Below are positions 24,146 to 35,438 of a stretch of 64,000 nucleotides of DNA, one piece after another. The position numbers were made by a program, and so were the translations under genes. The number at the start of each line of letters is the position of its first letter. The stretch's first letter is position 1. The DNA is from Megalonaias nervosa. Its lineage: Eukaryota; Mollusca; Bivalvia; Unionida; Unionidae. Location of the stretch: the NCBI GenBank assembly GCA_016617855.1, contig JAECUM010006700.1, positions 17,381-81,380 on the forward strand, read 5' to 3'. Under the pieces are notes generated by a model. The model was not told where the DNA came from and made no database searches. It was given only the letters and a program-made list of their open reading frames with translations.

Positions 24146-26405
24146 TTTTTGGCCGTGTAGGGCCGTGTCGTGCACCACGATGCTCTCGCTTTCAACAAAG
24201 ATTTTGGACTTCTACTTCAAGAAACTTCAAGGAATTGAAGAAAAACAACAAAACAGATGAAAAAGGATATTCACACAGGATTTATTCAAGGTTTTCGCCA
24301 AAATTGTGATTCCTGGACAGAAAACTGAAATCAACACTAAGAAGCACATGGCTGCAGCTACAGGGGGTCATATCCCAGAACAAAGGAACAAAGGAAACTG
24401 ACCACGGACTGGACAGACTACACCGCGCACACATCGCATAAGGTAAAGAAAGCATTTTACATTTACAAATACAATCACAACTAAAATTATAAGTAGAATA
24501 CAATTACAATTACAATTATCGTTTCCATGATTTACATTAATTTAATTTAATCTAAATAAATGTTGTTGAACGTACTAGTCTAAACACCATTTAATCAATA
24601 AATTATGCCCTCGCTTTAAACGACAATAAAGTTTAACATAAATGATCATATATCAATATCAATCTATTAACATTTTAACCCCATAAGTTAACCCTACACA
24701 TACCCCGCCATAGTAAAAACGAATAATTACACCGTTTTAATCCCTAGCATGCATTCTACAATTACAAATAAAATTACAATTACAATCATACTTATCGATT
24801 CCACTACTCACAATAATCTTATTAAACGACGGTAACATTGCCCTAGTTTAACACCGTTTAACCAATAAAATAGGACCTTGACTTAAACGATAATATATTT
24901 TAATACATTCTTATAAATTCTGTACATCTATGACACGAAAAAAGATTGAAATCTACCAAGTCTAACAACCAATCAAATTATTCCAACCACATAGGACTGT
25001 AACATTATACAGCACTCAGGGCTTAAGTAGGCTAAACTCGCTAGACAACTGAGTCATTCTATTACTGACATACGACTCACTACTAGACCGCTGTCTGAAT
25101 ACAGTTATATCGAAGTATACGGTATGGAATTTCAGGTTTACCACACTAAAGTACTTATCGTAGAACAGCGCCAAGGGCGTACTAAAACAACCTTATAGAG
25201 GTGATATTGGCCATAAGATTAGGGAATATATACGGTCAAATCTGAACGATAAATTAACTATACTTTAAGCTACACTAATTTACCCACATCACTAACACAC
25301 TGACGCACACTACTAGACAGAACAAACACCATGACAGAACAAACACCATGATAAGGTAGGATAAACAGCAACGAAGAAAAGGAACAGCATTAAACGTCGC
25401 AGCAAATAATGAAGAAAACAACCCAAGAAAGGAAATAAAGAATACAGATAACAAAAGGAAGCAGAAATAAAAAAGATCTAAAAATAGAGACGACCAGGAG
25501 AGAGAAGAAGGAGCAGAGGAAAGATGTAAATAACTTCCGACATCCACAATTTGCCATACAGAAAAGATATAACTAACCAGATTGCCCACACAGAAAAGAT
25601 GTATATAACTATTCAGCCAAATTTGCCAGACAAACTTCAAAGCAAGGGGTAGTCCAGGAAGCTCTACCTGCTACCCCACAAAACCCCAGTACGTGTATCG
25701 AATCAAAGGTAAGGGACAGTCCAGGACACCACCACCCCACCCCAGGACACCCCTCCCCCCCCCCCTGCTGTCCCATAACCCACCCCTCGGACACGGACAA
25801 GCTCAAAGGCAAGGGACAGTCCAGGCGGCTCTGCCTGCTGGCCCACAAAACACAACTAAAGTCTTCACTTTCGTTTTCGAAGACCACCACAAAGCAATCA
25901 TGATCCTTTTGGACGGCGGCTCAAAATCCGCAACCAAAAATATCTAAGCGGTGCTAAAGTGTAACGGATGACTCACATCCAGCTGATTGGAAAACTTTTT
26001 GGCCAATATAAGTACGCTCAGTACGCAAAATTCCAACATAAGAATATCTTCTAAATTCACAACTCTGTAACATTTGATCAATTGCACAGGTGGCTCACAC
26101 AATGTTGGTATAGGGACACCAGTAGGCACAACTGGAAAGGATTTGATCAAAGTCTGCCCGGCTGAGATAAAGCAGGGCGGATTTGATCTTTGGTGACGGG
26201 TGGGGTGGGGGATGCGGCTGGGGTGGGAGACCTGGTGGTGGGTCTGCCGTTTGGGAGCGAGGTAGGTACGTTCACATTGATAGGATAACGAGGCAAGATG
26301 CAGAAAGGCCCAGCTCGGGGCCAAGCGCCCCCTTAAGGGGACTGTCGTCCAGCCTAGGGCCACAACCAGTCGCAAAAGCACTGCGTGCATACGCGACTAT
26401 AATCC
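24146..26405. mobile_element. 2.26 kb insertion with 16-17 bp flanking repeat
   Basis: The left junction reads ATATAACAAAACAACAT then new sequence. The same word recurs at the right junction (about 26407-26423) before the arm resumes with AGTAACTTAAGG. A direct repeat of that size is typical of target-primed (LINE/SINE-type) insertion. Inside there is no long open frame. Two copies of a motif ending AAGG-ACAGTCCAGG…CTCTGCCTGCT…CCCACAAAAC occur near 25645 and 25810. The element type is not recognised. Confidence 0.5.
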
Positions 26406-27390
26406 GAATCATATAACAAAACAACATAGTAACTTAAGGACTCTCCATTTTTGAGAAAACACCATACAAAACATTTCGAGAGAGAAACAGACACATGCAC
26501 GCACACGATGTTGAGCTTTTTGGTATTACGATAGTTCGTTCCACACAGCATAGTCAGTTTTATCCTATCTGCAGGCCTGACTCAGTACATTTTCAGGTCA
26601 GCGTCATTAAATGTAGCTAAAGCTACCTAACTAGTTTTAAATACTTCGTGTGAAACAAATTATATACTGTTAGCTACATTTAATGATGCGACCTGAAAAT
26701 TGACTGTGCTACAGATAGGATAAAATTCTCAATGCTGTGTGAAATGAACTATGACAGAAAACACTGATCTATGCACATAACCTATAGACCTACACACTTC
26801 ATAGTCTTCCAACGCTCTTAACAACTACAGAAAACTTAGTAACAGCCAGAAATGTGTTATGTCAAACATGCTTTATTCTATTTTTGTTAAGCATCTTCAT
26901 TGCGCCCCAGTTGAATCAAAAATATACCTAAAATATTTAGTGACAAATGATGCACTTACCAGCCAGAAGGAATCATTTATCCGTCAACACATTAATCCAT
27001 AAGCAAATTTCACTGTGACACTTGCCATATTTCCAAGACAGAAAAATAAATTTTCAAAGAATCAGCGAACTTGAAAGTTTAGCACATGGTTATCCGCTGG
27101 GGTCCGTATTTGGAGGGTCTTTTATACACGGAGGTACTTTTACAAGCAATATTAATTACAACACAAGTATGTCACAAACAGTTTCACCTCCTCTAAAGAA
27201 AAGGAGAGTTATATATGATAGTGACACGGATCTCTAATTACCCTTGAATAACCCAAGCACGGACACTCATGCTACATGTATTTACACTACAACAGAGCTG
27301 TGGGCCGAGTACAATTTCATTATGTACAATATAATTTTCTAAATTGGAACTAATGAAAATGAAACATTTTCTTGTAATAAATATTAATTA
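26405..27390. repeat. foldback inner left arm
   Basis: This is an inverted copy of 27650-28542 plus 45842-45935, nearly identical by eye. A partial direct copy also occurs at 46150-46316, and the spacer has a copy at 46379-46482. Confidence 0.8.
27022..27237 (+). CDS. 71-residue foldback ORF, left copy
   Basis: Starts MPYFQDRKINFQRI, has a Gly/Phe-rich centre (GSVFGGSFIHGGTF), then PPLKKRRV, a likely nuclear localisation signal, and an acidic end YDSDTDL. The same protein, residue for residue, is encoded by the opposite arm (27791-28006). It is not recognised. It could be the first exon of a lost transposase or a short nuclear protein, or may not be translated at all. Confidence 0.35.
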   Translation: MPYFQDRKINFQRISELESLAHGYPLGSVFGGSFIHGGTFTSNINYNTSMSQTVSPPLKKRRVIYDSDTDL

Positions 27391-27649
27391 TTTTTCTCAC
27401 CCAATATTATCCTTTAAAGTAAGAAAGAACTCCTCCCTTGTGCAATATAGTTTACGCACCAATGTTTACATGCGGTGCATTAATACAAATATGTTAATAA
27501 GGACTGTGGCGTGACGTGTCATCCGAAGTACACAATTTTTATGCGTGAGTCAAAACAAAATAACAATATTAAACGTTGCATAGTTTTTAGGTATTATCAC
27601 ATTTAATATATGGATGTTATATGAAATTAACAATAAATATTTAATATTT

Positions 27650-28542
27650 ATTACAAGAAAATGTTTCATTTTCATTAGTTACAATTTAGAAAATTATATT
27701 GTACATAATGAAACTGTACTCACCCCACAGCTCTGTTGTAGTGTAAATACATGTAGCATGAGTGTCCGTGCTTGGGTTATTCCCGGGTGATTAGAGATCC
27801 GTGTCACTATCATATATAACTCTCCTTTTCTTTAGAGGAGGTGAAACTGTTTGTGACATACTTGTGTTGTAATTAATATTGCTTGTAAAAGTACCTCCGT
27901 GTATAAAAGACCCTCCAAATACGGACCCCAGCGGATAACCATGTGCTAAACTTTCAAGTTCGCTGATTCTTTGAAAATTTATTTTTCTGTCTTGGAAATA
28001 TGGCAAGTGTCACAGTGAAATTTGCTTATGGATTAATGTGTTGACGGATAAATGATTCCTTCTGGCTGGTAAGTGCATTATTTGTCATTAAATATTTTAG
28101 GTATATTTTTGATTCAACTGGGGCGCAATGAAGATGCTTAACAAAAATAGAATAAAGCATGTTTGACATAACACATTTCTGGCTGTTACTAAGTTTTCTT
28201 TAGTTGTTAAGAGCGTTGGAAGACTATGAAGTGTATAGGTCTATAGGCTATATGCATAGATCAGTGTTTTCTGTCATAGTTCATTTCACACAGCATTGAG
28301 AATTTTATCCTATCTATAGCACAGTCAATTTTCAGGTCAGCGTCATTAAATGTAGCTAACAGTATATAATTTGTTTCAAACGAAGTATTTAAAACTAGTT
28401 AGGTAGCTTTAGCTACATTTAATGACGCTGACCTGAAAATGTACTGAGTCAGGCCTGCAGATAGGATAAAACTGATTATGCTGTGTGGAACGAACTATCG
28501 TAATACCAAAAAGCTCAACATCGTGTGCGTGCATGTGTCTGT
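27650..28542. repeat. foldback inner right arm, cut by Polinton
   Basis: Reverse complement of the left arm. It stops exactly where the Polinton TIR begins and resumes at 45842 with TCTCTCTCGAAATGTTTTG. The uninterrupted sequence can be read in the left arm (about 26463-26490) and in a further copy at 46180-46205. Confidence 0.8.
27791..28006 (-). CDS. 71-residue foldback ORF, right copy
   Basis: Identical in protein sequence to 27022-27237 and in mirror orientation, with the two 3' ends facing each other across the 0.5 kb centre. Identity means the two arms were made or homogenised recently. It does not prove selection. Confidence 0.35.
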   Translation of the reverse strand: MPYFQDRKINFQRISELESLAHGYPLGSVFGGSFIHGGTFTSNINYNTSMSQTVSPPLKKRRVIYDSDTDL

Positions 28543-29049
28543 AGTAGTAAAGATAGATGATGATCCTCTCTCAGAGACCCCCCTGCCCCCCAAAGCGTTC
28601 TACGTTAACATCTTTGTCAGCAGCCCTTGTTAGCTCAAAATGATGACTTTTACACGATAACACATTTTCTGACAAAAATATGCTTTGTGGACAGGGGTGT
28701 CTCTGAGATAGGATGCATCATCTATTCCTACTACTATGTACTTATTAGTCAAAATGTTATATTAAACAAATGAAATATATATAATGTCTTATTATAAACC
28801 ATCAATCAGACATGTTGGATTTGATCTAACAAATAGATTTTGTAAAAGATTTAATTCAATCAAAGCAGCGTCAGCATATACTGGTATAAAACCTAAAATA
28901 ATAAGCGATTGTATTAAAAAGTAGGCTATCATATATCGCCGAAATATGGGTCACTATGGTTATTCGCGACTGAAAATGATATGAGAATAGCGGGTTGGGC
29001 AGATGATGTGATGACATTTATCGATAATATGGTCGATATTATTTGATAA
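28543..29049. repeat. Polinton left TIR
   Basis: About 507 bp. Against the complement of the right TIR I count three substitutions, a one-base and a two-base indel. It includes a short ORF. Divergence begins just after TATTATTTGATAA. Confidence 0.9.
28784..29045 (+). pseudogene. NUMOD1-like ORF in left TIR, frameshifted
   Basis: Same gene as 45320-45595, beginning MSYYKPSIRHVGF after TATAATG. A run of six A in the right copy is five A here (near 28917-28921), putting a stop after residue 46. The C-terminal coding sequence persists in another frame. Confidence 0.7.
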
Positions 29050-29069
29050 AGCCACACAAAATTAAACAT

Positions 29070-29480
29070 CTACTTTTTATTATAATCTTTTTCGTATTTG
29101 CTGACTCTCATTGGCAGAATATCTGTTAACATGCTATCAATAATGCGGAACTCGCGTATTAAGTCGTCCATATCATATTTTATGCCACGCAAGTAAGATC
29201 GAATTTGATCAAGTAATTTTTTATAAGTTATACTTGCTGTTTTGCAAGCATTTATTTTAGTCGTGAGTCGAGGCTCAACTTTTTTACACGCTGCTGCAAG
29301 AGAAACACCGACACCAGATATTATTAACAAAAACGGATTTAATGATGCGCCACTTGAAATTATACCAGAGCCGGTCATTAGCAGCGGTAGATATGATATC
29401 ACTCGCAGTATTTTTGCATAGTATTTGTAACATTTTTTGACGCACCAAAGATTTTTATGATAATATCTGTAATATTGCAT
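29070..29480 (-). CDS. Polinton membrane protein, unknown
   Basis: 136 residues from the first ATG, but the same frame is open and coding-like upstream to about 29590 with no ATG. The true N-terminus may therefore be longer, or the gene broken against the fibre gene. It has a hydrophobic hairpin around residues 27-66 (VISYLPLLMTGSG… FLLIISGVGVSLAAACKK), then a charged helical tail ending RVSKYEKDYNKK. A homologous tail is visible in the decayed element at 52772-52951, so this is a conserved Polinton gene. It may be a membrane-active virion or host-modifying protein. Function is unknown. Confidence 0.6.
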   Translation of the reverse strand: MQYYRYYHKNLWCVKKCYKYYAKILRVISYLPLLMTGSGIISSGASLNPFLLIISGVGVSLAAACKKVEPRLTTKINACKTASITYKKLLDQIRSYLRGIKYDMDDLIREFRIIDSMLTDILPMRVSKYEKDYNKK

Positions 29481-29584
29481 TAAGGCGTCAACATCTTGTT
29501 TGGGAATGTTTTCTGAAATATGATTAAAATCGACTATATTTTTTTTCAGTATATAGTATTTGTTTATATATTTTATACCGTTAT

Positions 29585-30697
29585 TTAAGTAACTAATTCG
29601 GGAGTTTCAGATACAAACTCAATACACCACCAATAAGTCGCTGCGGTTAACTTTTTATCATCCGCTATCAGCATAAACGTTTCCTCGATATCTTTGTTTA
29701 ACAATATAGACACAATTCCAGAAAAATCATCGGTTGAATGACGCCATGGAAATGTGGTAAATATACTGAATTTTGCACTGCTAAACACAGATAATCTATA
29801 TACACCAGTGACTTCTGCGATGTGTTTAAAAGTGTTATTTTGCTGCGACCATGTTGCTTTTCCTGATGCGACTTTTTACACGATATTTTTAGCTCGTCCG
29901 TGAGGAATTTTAACGAGATTAGTTTTTTGAACAATGTTAGGAATGCCACTAATGATATCGTTGAGTCTTGTGTTAATGTCAGCGAGATTAATAATAACAG
30001 TTGGTGGAGTTCCAAAAAATTCGTTAATAGTTCTGTTTAAATTTCTACGAAAATTTAGAAATGTTTGTACATGATTAATATAATCAGTTCTAAATGCGGC
30101 AATTCCATCATTGATTGTCGTTAACGAAGTCGTTATTGGAATTTCCTTATCGTCGACGTATTGTTTAGTTGCGGCGTCGAAATCTGTTTCTGGTGTTCTG
30201 AGATTACTAATACCATTATTGTTCATGTTGAGAAATGCAAACATAATACCACCGCGTACTAATAAGTACTTAGATTCTTGATCATCTACGTATTTTTTCG
30301 TTGTTGCATCTGTATCTGCGGTTGGATTTCCCAGATATGTAATTTTTTTTCCTGACATAACAATGTCACCAGTAAATACATCGCCAGCTTTCTTAACATA
30401 ATCGTTAATAGACTTGCCCGAATCTTGTATTTTACTTTGATCAGCAAAAGTAACTATATTATTAACAGCCGCGGTGGGAACTGGTACAAGAACATCTGAT
30501 AGTTGTATATTACTCGTTTTTAATCGTCCTTCTTTATCTTGGAAAATAACAACTTCATTTTGATCAACACTTCTGATATTTAATAAATTAGTAATTTCAT
30601 TTTTGAGCTGATCAAGAGTTGCGTACTTAGATAAATCAGCTTGCTGAGCAGTTGTTGAATCTCCTACTAATGTTCCAAATTTTGAGTAAAAACTCAT
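29585..30697 (-). pseudogene. tail-fibre-like attachment protein, one internal stop
   Basis: Opens MSFYSKFGTLVGD at 30697. The middle has phage tail-fibre-like repeats: FTGDIVMSGKKITYLGNP then TDATTKKYVDD, and FLNMNNNGISNLRTP then DAATKQYVDD. Coiled-coil-like sequence follows. A TAA at 29876-29878 ends the first 273 residues. The same frame then stays open for about 97 more codons to 29585, encoding a compact aromatic-rich domain that could be the receptor-binding tip. I infer a nonsense mutation in one gene. The alternative is a natural end plus a second short gene, but no ATG follows the stop. Divergent from the ATPase with 45 bp between them. Confidence 0.65.
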
Positions 30698-30742
30698 TAT
30701 TTATTTACTACTTGACAAAATTATATACCATAAAATTGTATA

Positions 30743-31420
30743 ATGGCAAAATCGTCCATATTTAACTTTGATACAGAGCGGTTGGTGAAACATAAACATA
30801 ACAATGAACTTCCAGATTGTCATTATCTTATAGTTGGTAGAACTGGATCGGGCAAAACAAATTTGCTTATGAATTTACTTTTAGGAGATAATTTTAACTA
30901 CGATCGCGTTTATATTTACACAATTAATCCCCAACAGGATAAGTACGAGCTAGTTAACAATTATAATGACAAACTTCGTGACGATCTTGAATCTGGCGAA
31001 GATTTCTTTATTATCAAACAACCGGAAGAACTTGTTCCAGTTAATCAATTCGATTCGTCCGAACACAAAATAGTTGTTTTTGATGATATTCCGCTAAACA
31101 ACGAGGAAATGAATAAAATCAGATCGTATTTTTCACTGTCGCGAAATAAGAAATGTAATTCTATTTATCTCGCTCAAGGATATTATAATGTTGACAGATT
31201 TATCAGGCGAAATACTGGCTGTTTTATATTATTTCCTGGACTTGACAATATTGACGTTAGAAATATCGCGAACGAACAATGCGGCGACGTAACAAAAGAT
31301 AAATTTATTGAACTGTACCGTCAAGCAACAGCAAATAGATATGATTTCTTTTTGTTCGATAAGTTAACGAATGATAAGAGTAAAATGTTTCGATGTTGTA
31401 TTGAAAACTATCTACAATAA
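30743..31420 (+). CDS. FtsK/HerA-type genome-packaging ATPase
   Basis: 225 residues, intact. Walker A is GRTGSGKT (residues 32-39), Walker B is IVVFDD (110-115), followed by SLSRNKKCNSIYLAQGYYNVD, the sensor-like segment common to DJR-virus packaging ATPases. It drives DNA into the procapsid. The start is supported by TATAATG overlapping the ATG. The copy at 1978-2692 is a broken homologue. Confidence 0.9.
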   Translation: MAKSSIFNFDTERLVKHKHNNELPDCHYLIVGRTGSGKTNLLMNLLLGDNFNYDRVYIYTINPQQDKYELVNNYNDKLRDDLESGEDFFIIKQPEELVPVNQFDSSEHKIVVFDDIPLNNEEMNKIRSYFSLSRNKKCNSIYLAQGYYNVDRFIRRNTGCFILFPGLDNIDVRNIANEQCGDVTKDKFIELYRQATANRYDFFLFDKLTNDKSKMFRCCIENYLQ

Positions 31421-31445
31421 TTTTTATAGAAAATAGATATAATTA

Positions 31446-32522
31446 ATGGAAAAACAAGCAAAGTACAGAAAACATATAGAAAATCTAAAAAAACTTGCGC
31501 AGTCTCAGGCAAAATTTAAACAGCTAGTACAGCAAGCAAGACGTGGTCAAGTTGCTGCAGCAGAAACAGCAGCTAGAGTTCTCAAACCAGTTACTGAGGC
31601 TTTACTTGGAAAACAACCTGAAGGTAAGCCACTATCAGAAGAAGAAGCTAAAAAATTACAAGAAAAAGGTTTGATTGGACTAGTTAAAGAACAACAAGAG
31701 AGATCTGATGCGGAAAAAAGAAGATTAGCTGAAGCACTTACAGAAAATATACCTGATCCTGCTGCAAGGCAAGCTGAAATAGATCGGCTAATAAATAATC
31801 CGCTGGAACTTGAACAAAGATTAGCAAAATTAACAACACAAGAAATTAAAAATATTATAACAAATTTATCAGGAGAAATGAAAGATATTAAAGAGGAGCA
31901 ACAAAAAGTTGGTGAGCTTACTGTAAGGTTTATGGAGGTTGGAGAGCAAAGACAATGGTTTATAAAAAGAGCAAATGATGTGATAAAAGATGATGAGTAT
32001 GATGAATTTTTAAAGAAAGAAAATATAAAAGATATTGATAATATAAATAAATGGACCGATGCAGAATATAACACATTAATTGATAAATTAAATGAAATAA
32101 TAAGAGACAGAGATGCTGCTAAAAATGAGTTAAACACAGCCATAAGAGAAGAAGATATGCTTCCACTTTATGACAGAATGAGATATGGTATTATTGCTCT
32201 CATATTTGGAAGAACAGCAGAAAACTGCAGAACAAGACCTTTTGGCAAGGGGTGGAATTTTAAAAGGAGATTTTTTACATTAGATAAAACTCGTGTAGAA
32301 AAATATAGAGGAGAAAAAACAGGAACTGGAGTCAGAATATTCGCATCAGTTACTGAAATGATCGGCAGATTAATGTTATTGATATCATCAAAAGAAGTAG
32401 GAAATGTTGGTGCTGAAATCGACAATGAAATTATTGACATACTTGATAATCTGAGATCGAGAAATTTATTAGCACCTGACGAATACGATACTTTGCACCG
32501 CGACTTAATCGCGGCGACTTAA
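31446..32522 (+). CDS. Polinton coiled-coil protein, unknown
   Basis: 358 residues, highly charged and helical. Residues 1-60 are Lys/Gln/Ala-rich. A long Glu/Lys coiled coil covers about 75-250, and a more globular C-terminal part has FGKGWNFKRRFFTL, LMLLISSKE and IDNEIIDILDNL. It lies 25 bp after the ATPase and before the penton-like gene. A decayed homologue in the same position at 1021-1975 shows it is a regular part of these elements. It may be a capsid-internal or assembly scaffold protein, but that is a guess from location and structure. Confidence 0.75.
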   Translation: MEKQAKYRKHIENLKKLAQSQAKFKQLVQQARRGQVAAAETAARVLKPVTEALLGKQPEGKPLSEEEAKKLQEKGLIGLVKEQQERSDAEKRRLAEALTENIPDPAARQAEIDRLINNPLELEQRLAKLTTQEIKNIITNLSGEMKDIKEEQQKVGELTVRFMEVGEQRQWFIKRANDVIKDDEYDEFLKKENIKDIDNINKWTDAEYNTLIDKLNEIIRDRDAAKNELNTAIREEDMLPLYDRMRYGIIALIFGRTAENCRTRPFGKGWNFKRRFFTLDKTRVEKYRGEKTGTGVRIFASVTEMIGRLMLLISSKEVGNVGAEIDNEIIDILDNLRSRNLLAPDEYDTLHRDLIAAT

Positions 32523-32544
32523 TTTTATAAAAATATAATAATAA

Positions 32545-33453
32545 ATGTCAGCAACATTGTTACTCGACTCTAGCCAATCTGATAAAGATAGCGCGAACTT
32601 TTCAGTAAAGTATATTCCGCCAATAGAACTAGATCGTGAAAAACAATAAGAAATTGGATTAATTTCATGTACTTGCTGGAACGCCATGGCAAACATTAAG
32701 ACTGGTATCAATGACAAGTTTGAGTTTATAAATACTCTCGATAATAGTTGGAGAAAAGCCAGAATTCTGAAGAACGATGTAGAGGTTGCTCAGGTGAATG
32801 TTGAAGATGTTGATAAAAAAGTAAGCGAAATTCGCGCAACAATCCAAGAACCTAAATTTGTTATTGATATTAAATATCCACGAAAAACTGCTCCATGGAC
32901 ATCATTTAAAATTCCGCAAGGCGCCTATAACATAACTGATCTGAATAAAACGATAAAAGAACTTATAACAGCTAATAAAGGACCCGCAGATGATTTTGAG
33001 CTAGCACCGAATTATAATACATTGCGAGCTAGAATAAAAGTAAAAAATGGTTTTATAGTTAGTTTTATATCACCAACAAGCATTGCATCATTGATAGGAT
33101 TTAAACATCAAAATTATGTTTCTGTTGGTGATGCATCTGTCACGTATGACGGTGAATTTCCGGTAAATATAACCGAAGTTAACACAATATTGGTAAATTG
33201 CTCGATCGCGTCTGGTTCTTATTCAGCCAAAGGCAGCAAAGGTCAGACAATATACAGTTTTTCACCAGAAGTTCCACCAGGTTCTCTCATGCAAATCAGT
33301 CCGCGTCATATTATTTATTATCCGCTAAACGTTGAAAATCAAATAACAGAAGTAAATATGCAATTGACAGACCAATCTGGAAGACAGTTGGATTTGAATA
33401 ATGAAGTTGTTACTTATTACGTGCACCTACGCACAATTACTTTTCGTGATTGA
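32545..33453 (+). pseudogene. penton-like minor capsid protein, one internal stop
   Basis: ATG at 32545 opens MSATLLLDSSQSDKD, a typical N-terminal arm, but TAA at 32647-32649 interrupts after 34 codons. The same frame continues to 33453. The 255 residues from the next ATG (32686) contain FKIPQGAYNITDLN, NYNTLRARIKV, FSPEVPPGSLM and a C-terminal LTDQSGRQLDLNNEVVTYY, a pattern shared by single-jelly-roll pentons. If translation can restart at 32686 a shortened protein is possible. The homologue at 248-1020 aligns throughout. Confidence 0.75.
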
Positions 33454-33480
33454 CAACAAAATTATACAACCTCAGATATA

Positions 33481-33846
33481 ATGAAACATAAAAAAGTTTA
33501 CTGAAGAAAAATAGTAGGAGGATTTTTCGGAAATATATTTACTAAAATTGTTGAAAATATTCCAGTATTAGCTCGTAAAGTTGCGCCAATCGCACTTGAC
33601 GCGGGTAAAGCTTTTGCAACTGGAGCTGCATCTGCTGCTGGAACTGCTGTGGGACAAAAAATATCTGATAAAATAAAAGGCGAACCTAAGGCGCATGCGG
33701 CACCGTCAATCAAGCAAGTTATTTCAGAAATCGCACCAACAAAAGAAACCCAACGCGCGATGATAACAACAACAAAAAAACTTTTATCACCAAAGGGCGA
33801 GCAGATTATACAAAATTTAATATCTAAAGTAACAGCGCCGCAATAA
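33481..33846 (+). pseudogene. pVI-like virion protein, stop in leader
   Basis: ATG at 33481 sits in TATAATG. After seven codons a TGA (33502-33504) interrupts, then the frame continues to 33846. It reads RKIVGGFFGNIFTKI, then an amphipathic helix, the Ala/Gly segment FATGAASAAGTAVGQ and a charged C-terminus. IVGG-F fits an adenain cleavage site, as in adenovirus protein VI. The homologue at 1-211 has no stop here, so I infer a recent nonsense change. Confidence 0.6.
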
Positions 33847-33873
33847 TTTTATATAACCTAATAAAATAAAAAA

Positions 33874-35419
33874 ATGTCTGTGAAAAATTATCTCGATTTT
33901 GTAGAAACTTATGACGCAGACAACACAGTAACAGAATTTGAGTATGTTGAATATCTTGATGAAAATTCTAACGAACCTAATAAAACTAGCGTTAGAACAT
34001 TTAATACACGAGACGAGGACGTATTTCTACTACCTCACAAAGCAATGTTAGAAGTTCGTGGCCAGATTACGACAATAGCTGATCCACCTGCCGCAATTGC
34101 AGCTAACGTAGAAGTAGCTCTTATAAACAATGGTTGGTGTTTATTTAGAAGTGCTCGATATCAGCTGGCTAATCAAACTGTCGAAGATATTTCAAGTCAC
34201 TTACAAGTTGCAAGTACAATCTTAAATATTGTTTCGTTTTCTGATGATTACTCCAAATCAACTGCAACTAATATGATGTGGTTTAAAGATACTGGAGCTG
34301 GTTTGTCAGGTGTTGTTGCATCAGCTGAATTTGTTTCAGGAGGAGCAGCTATTTTAGTGGCTGGAGCTAATGCTGATGTAGATGTTGCAACTGTGAGAGA
34401 TTTTCTTATCGCTAATGCTGCCAATTTTGGTATAGTCCCACCAGCTGCAGATGCTAATGCAGACGTTACTGCAGTTTGTAATAATCTTGGTATAACACCA
34501 CCAGGTGCAGCAGCAACCAGCACTGAAATGTTAAATCGTGTTAATAACTTAATTCTTAACATCAAAAGAAATATACGTTACAATGAAGGTTATGCTAAGC
34601 GAAGAGCACTTACAGCAGTATCACGTCAAATTACAATGATGCTGCCGTTAAGTACCATATTTGGCTTTTGCAGGGACTATAATAAAGTATTTCGTGGAGT
34701 TAAACATACGCTTATTTTAGATCGAGCAGAACGAAATGATTGTTTATTTAGATTTGGTGGGGTTGATGTGCAATTTGTCATAAACAAATTTGCGCTGTGG
34801 ATGCCACGAATAACTCCGTCAGTCACTAAAGCATTAGAATTAAATAGTATGCTGGAAAAACGCACGAATAAAATTCATTTTCAGCAACATAAAATATATC
34901 AAACAGCAGTTCCGAATACCACCGACTACACATGGCGAGTTACAACAACATCGAGTGAACAGCTACCGCGTCAGTTATTTGTTGTATTCCAGCAACAAGC
35001 TCGACGTGGAAGCCAACTACAAAATAATGGAGTATTTGATAACGCTGATGTTAGACGAATATATGCTAGAATAAATTCAAAGCAATACCCAGAACGAGCG
35101 ATCGAATGCAATTTTGCAGATAACAATACTAAAAAACATTACTAGACCTTACATGAACCTGCTCGACTCAATGCAGAAATATCAAGATGCTGGAGATGGA
35201 AATCAAATATCAGTAGAGGAATTTCGTACACTTTATCCGATATTTTACTTTGATGTTAGCAAACATAGCGAGCGAGCTGTGGATAGCACAGCTGATATTG
35301 AGATTTCTTGGACGCTTGGAGACGCTCCAGCAGCGGCATTAAACGTATATGCGTTAGTGTTAAGCGACAGATCTGTTACAATCGACTCCATTGGAGGTAA
35401 AATGACAATACAAGTTTAA
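33874..35419 (+). pseudogene. major capsid protein (double jelly roll), late frameshift
   Basis: The first frame (33874-35145) encodes 423 residues beginning MSVKNYLDFVETYD, with the Polinton hexon-type segment LINNGWCLFRSARYQLANQ-VEDI. The C-terminal part continues in another frame, ending at 35419 (…MTIQV). The two frames overlap at 35114-35145, so a single small indel in that stretch split the gene. An Ala/Gly-rich insertion at roughly residues 140-230 looks like an exposed loop. This would be the trimeric hexon building the capsid. Confidence 0.85.
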
Positions 35420-35438
35420 TCTGTAATCGTTATATAAG

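Noticed and set aside
25275..26390. Several 90-150 codon minus-strand frames
   Set aside because: Low-complexity hydrophobic or Pro-rich translations inside the 2.26 kb insertion, with no conserved motif.
31547..32143. 198-codon minus-strand frame opposite the coiled-coil gene
   Set aside because: Ser/Ile/Leu-rich antisense shadow of a Lys/Glu-rich gene. No motifs and no homologue in the left-edge element.
34248..34565. 105-codon minus-strand frame opposite the capsid gene
   Set aside because: Antisense of the Ala-rich block. Explained by codon bias of the plus-strand gene.
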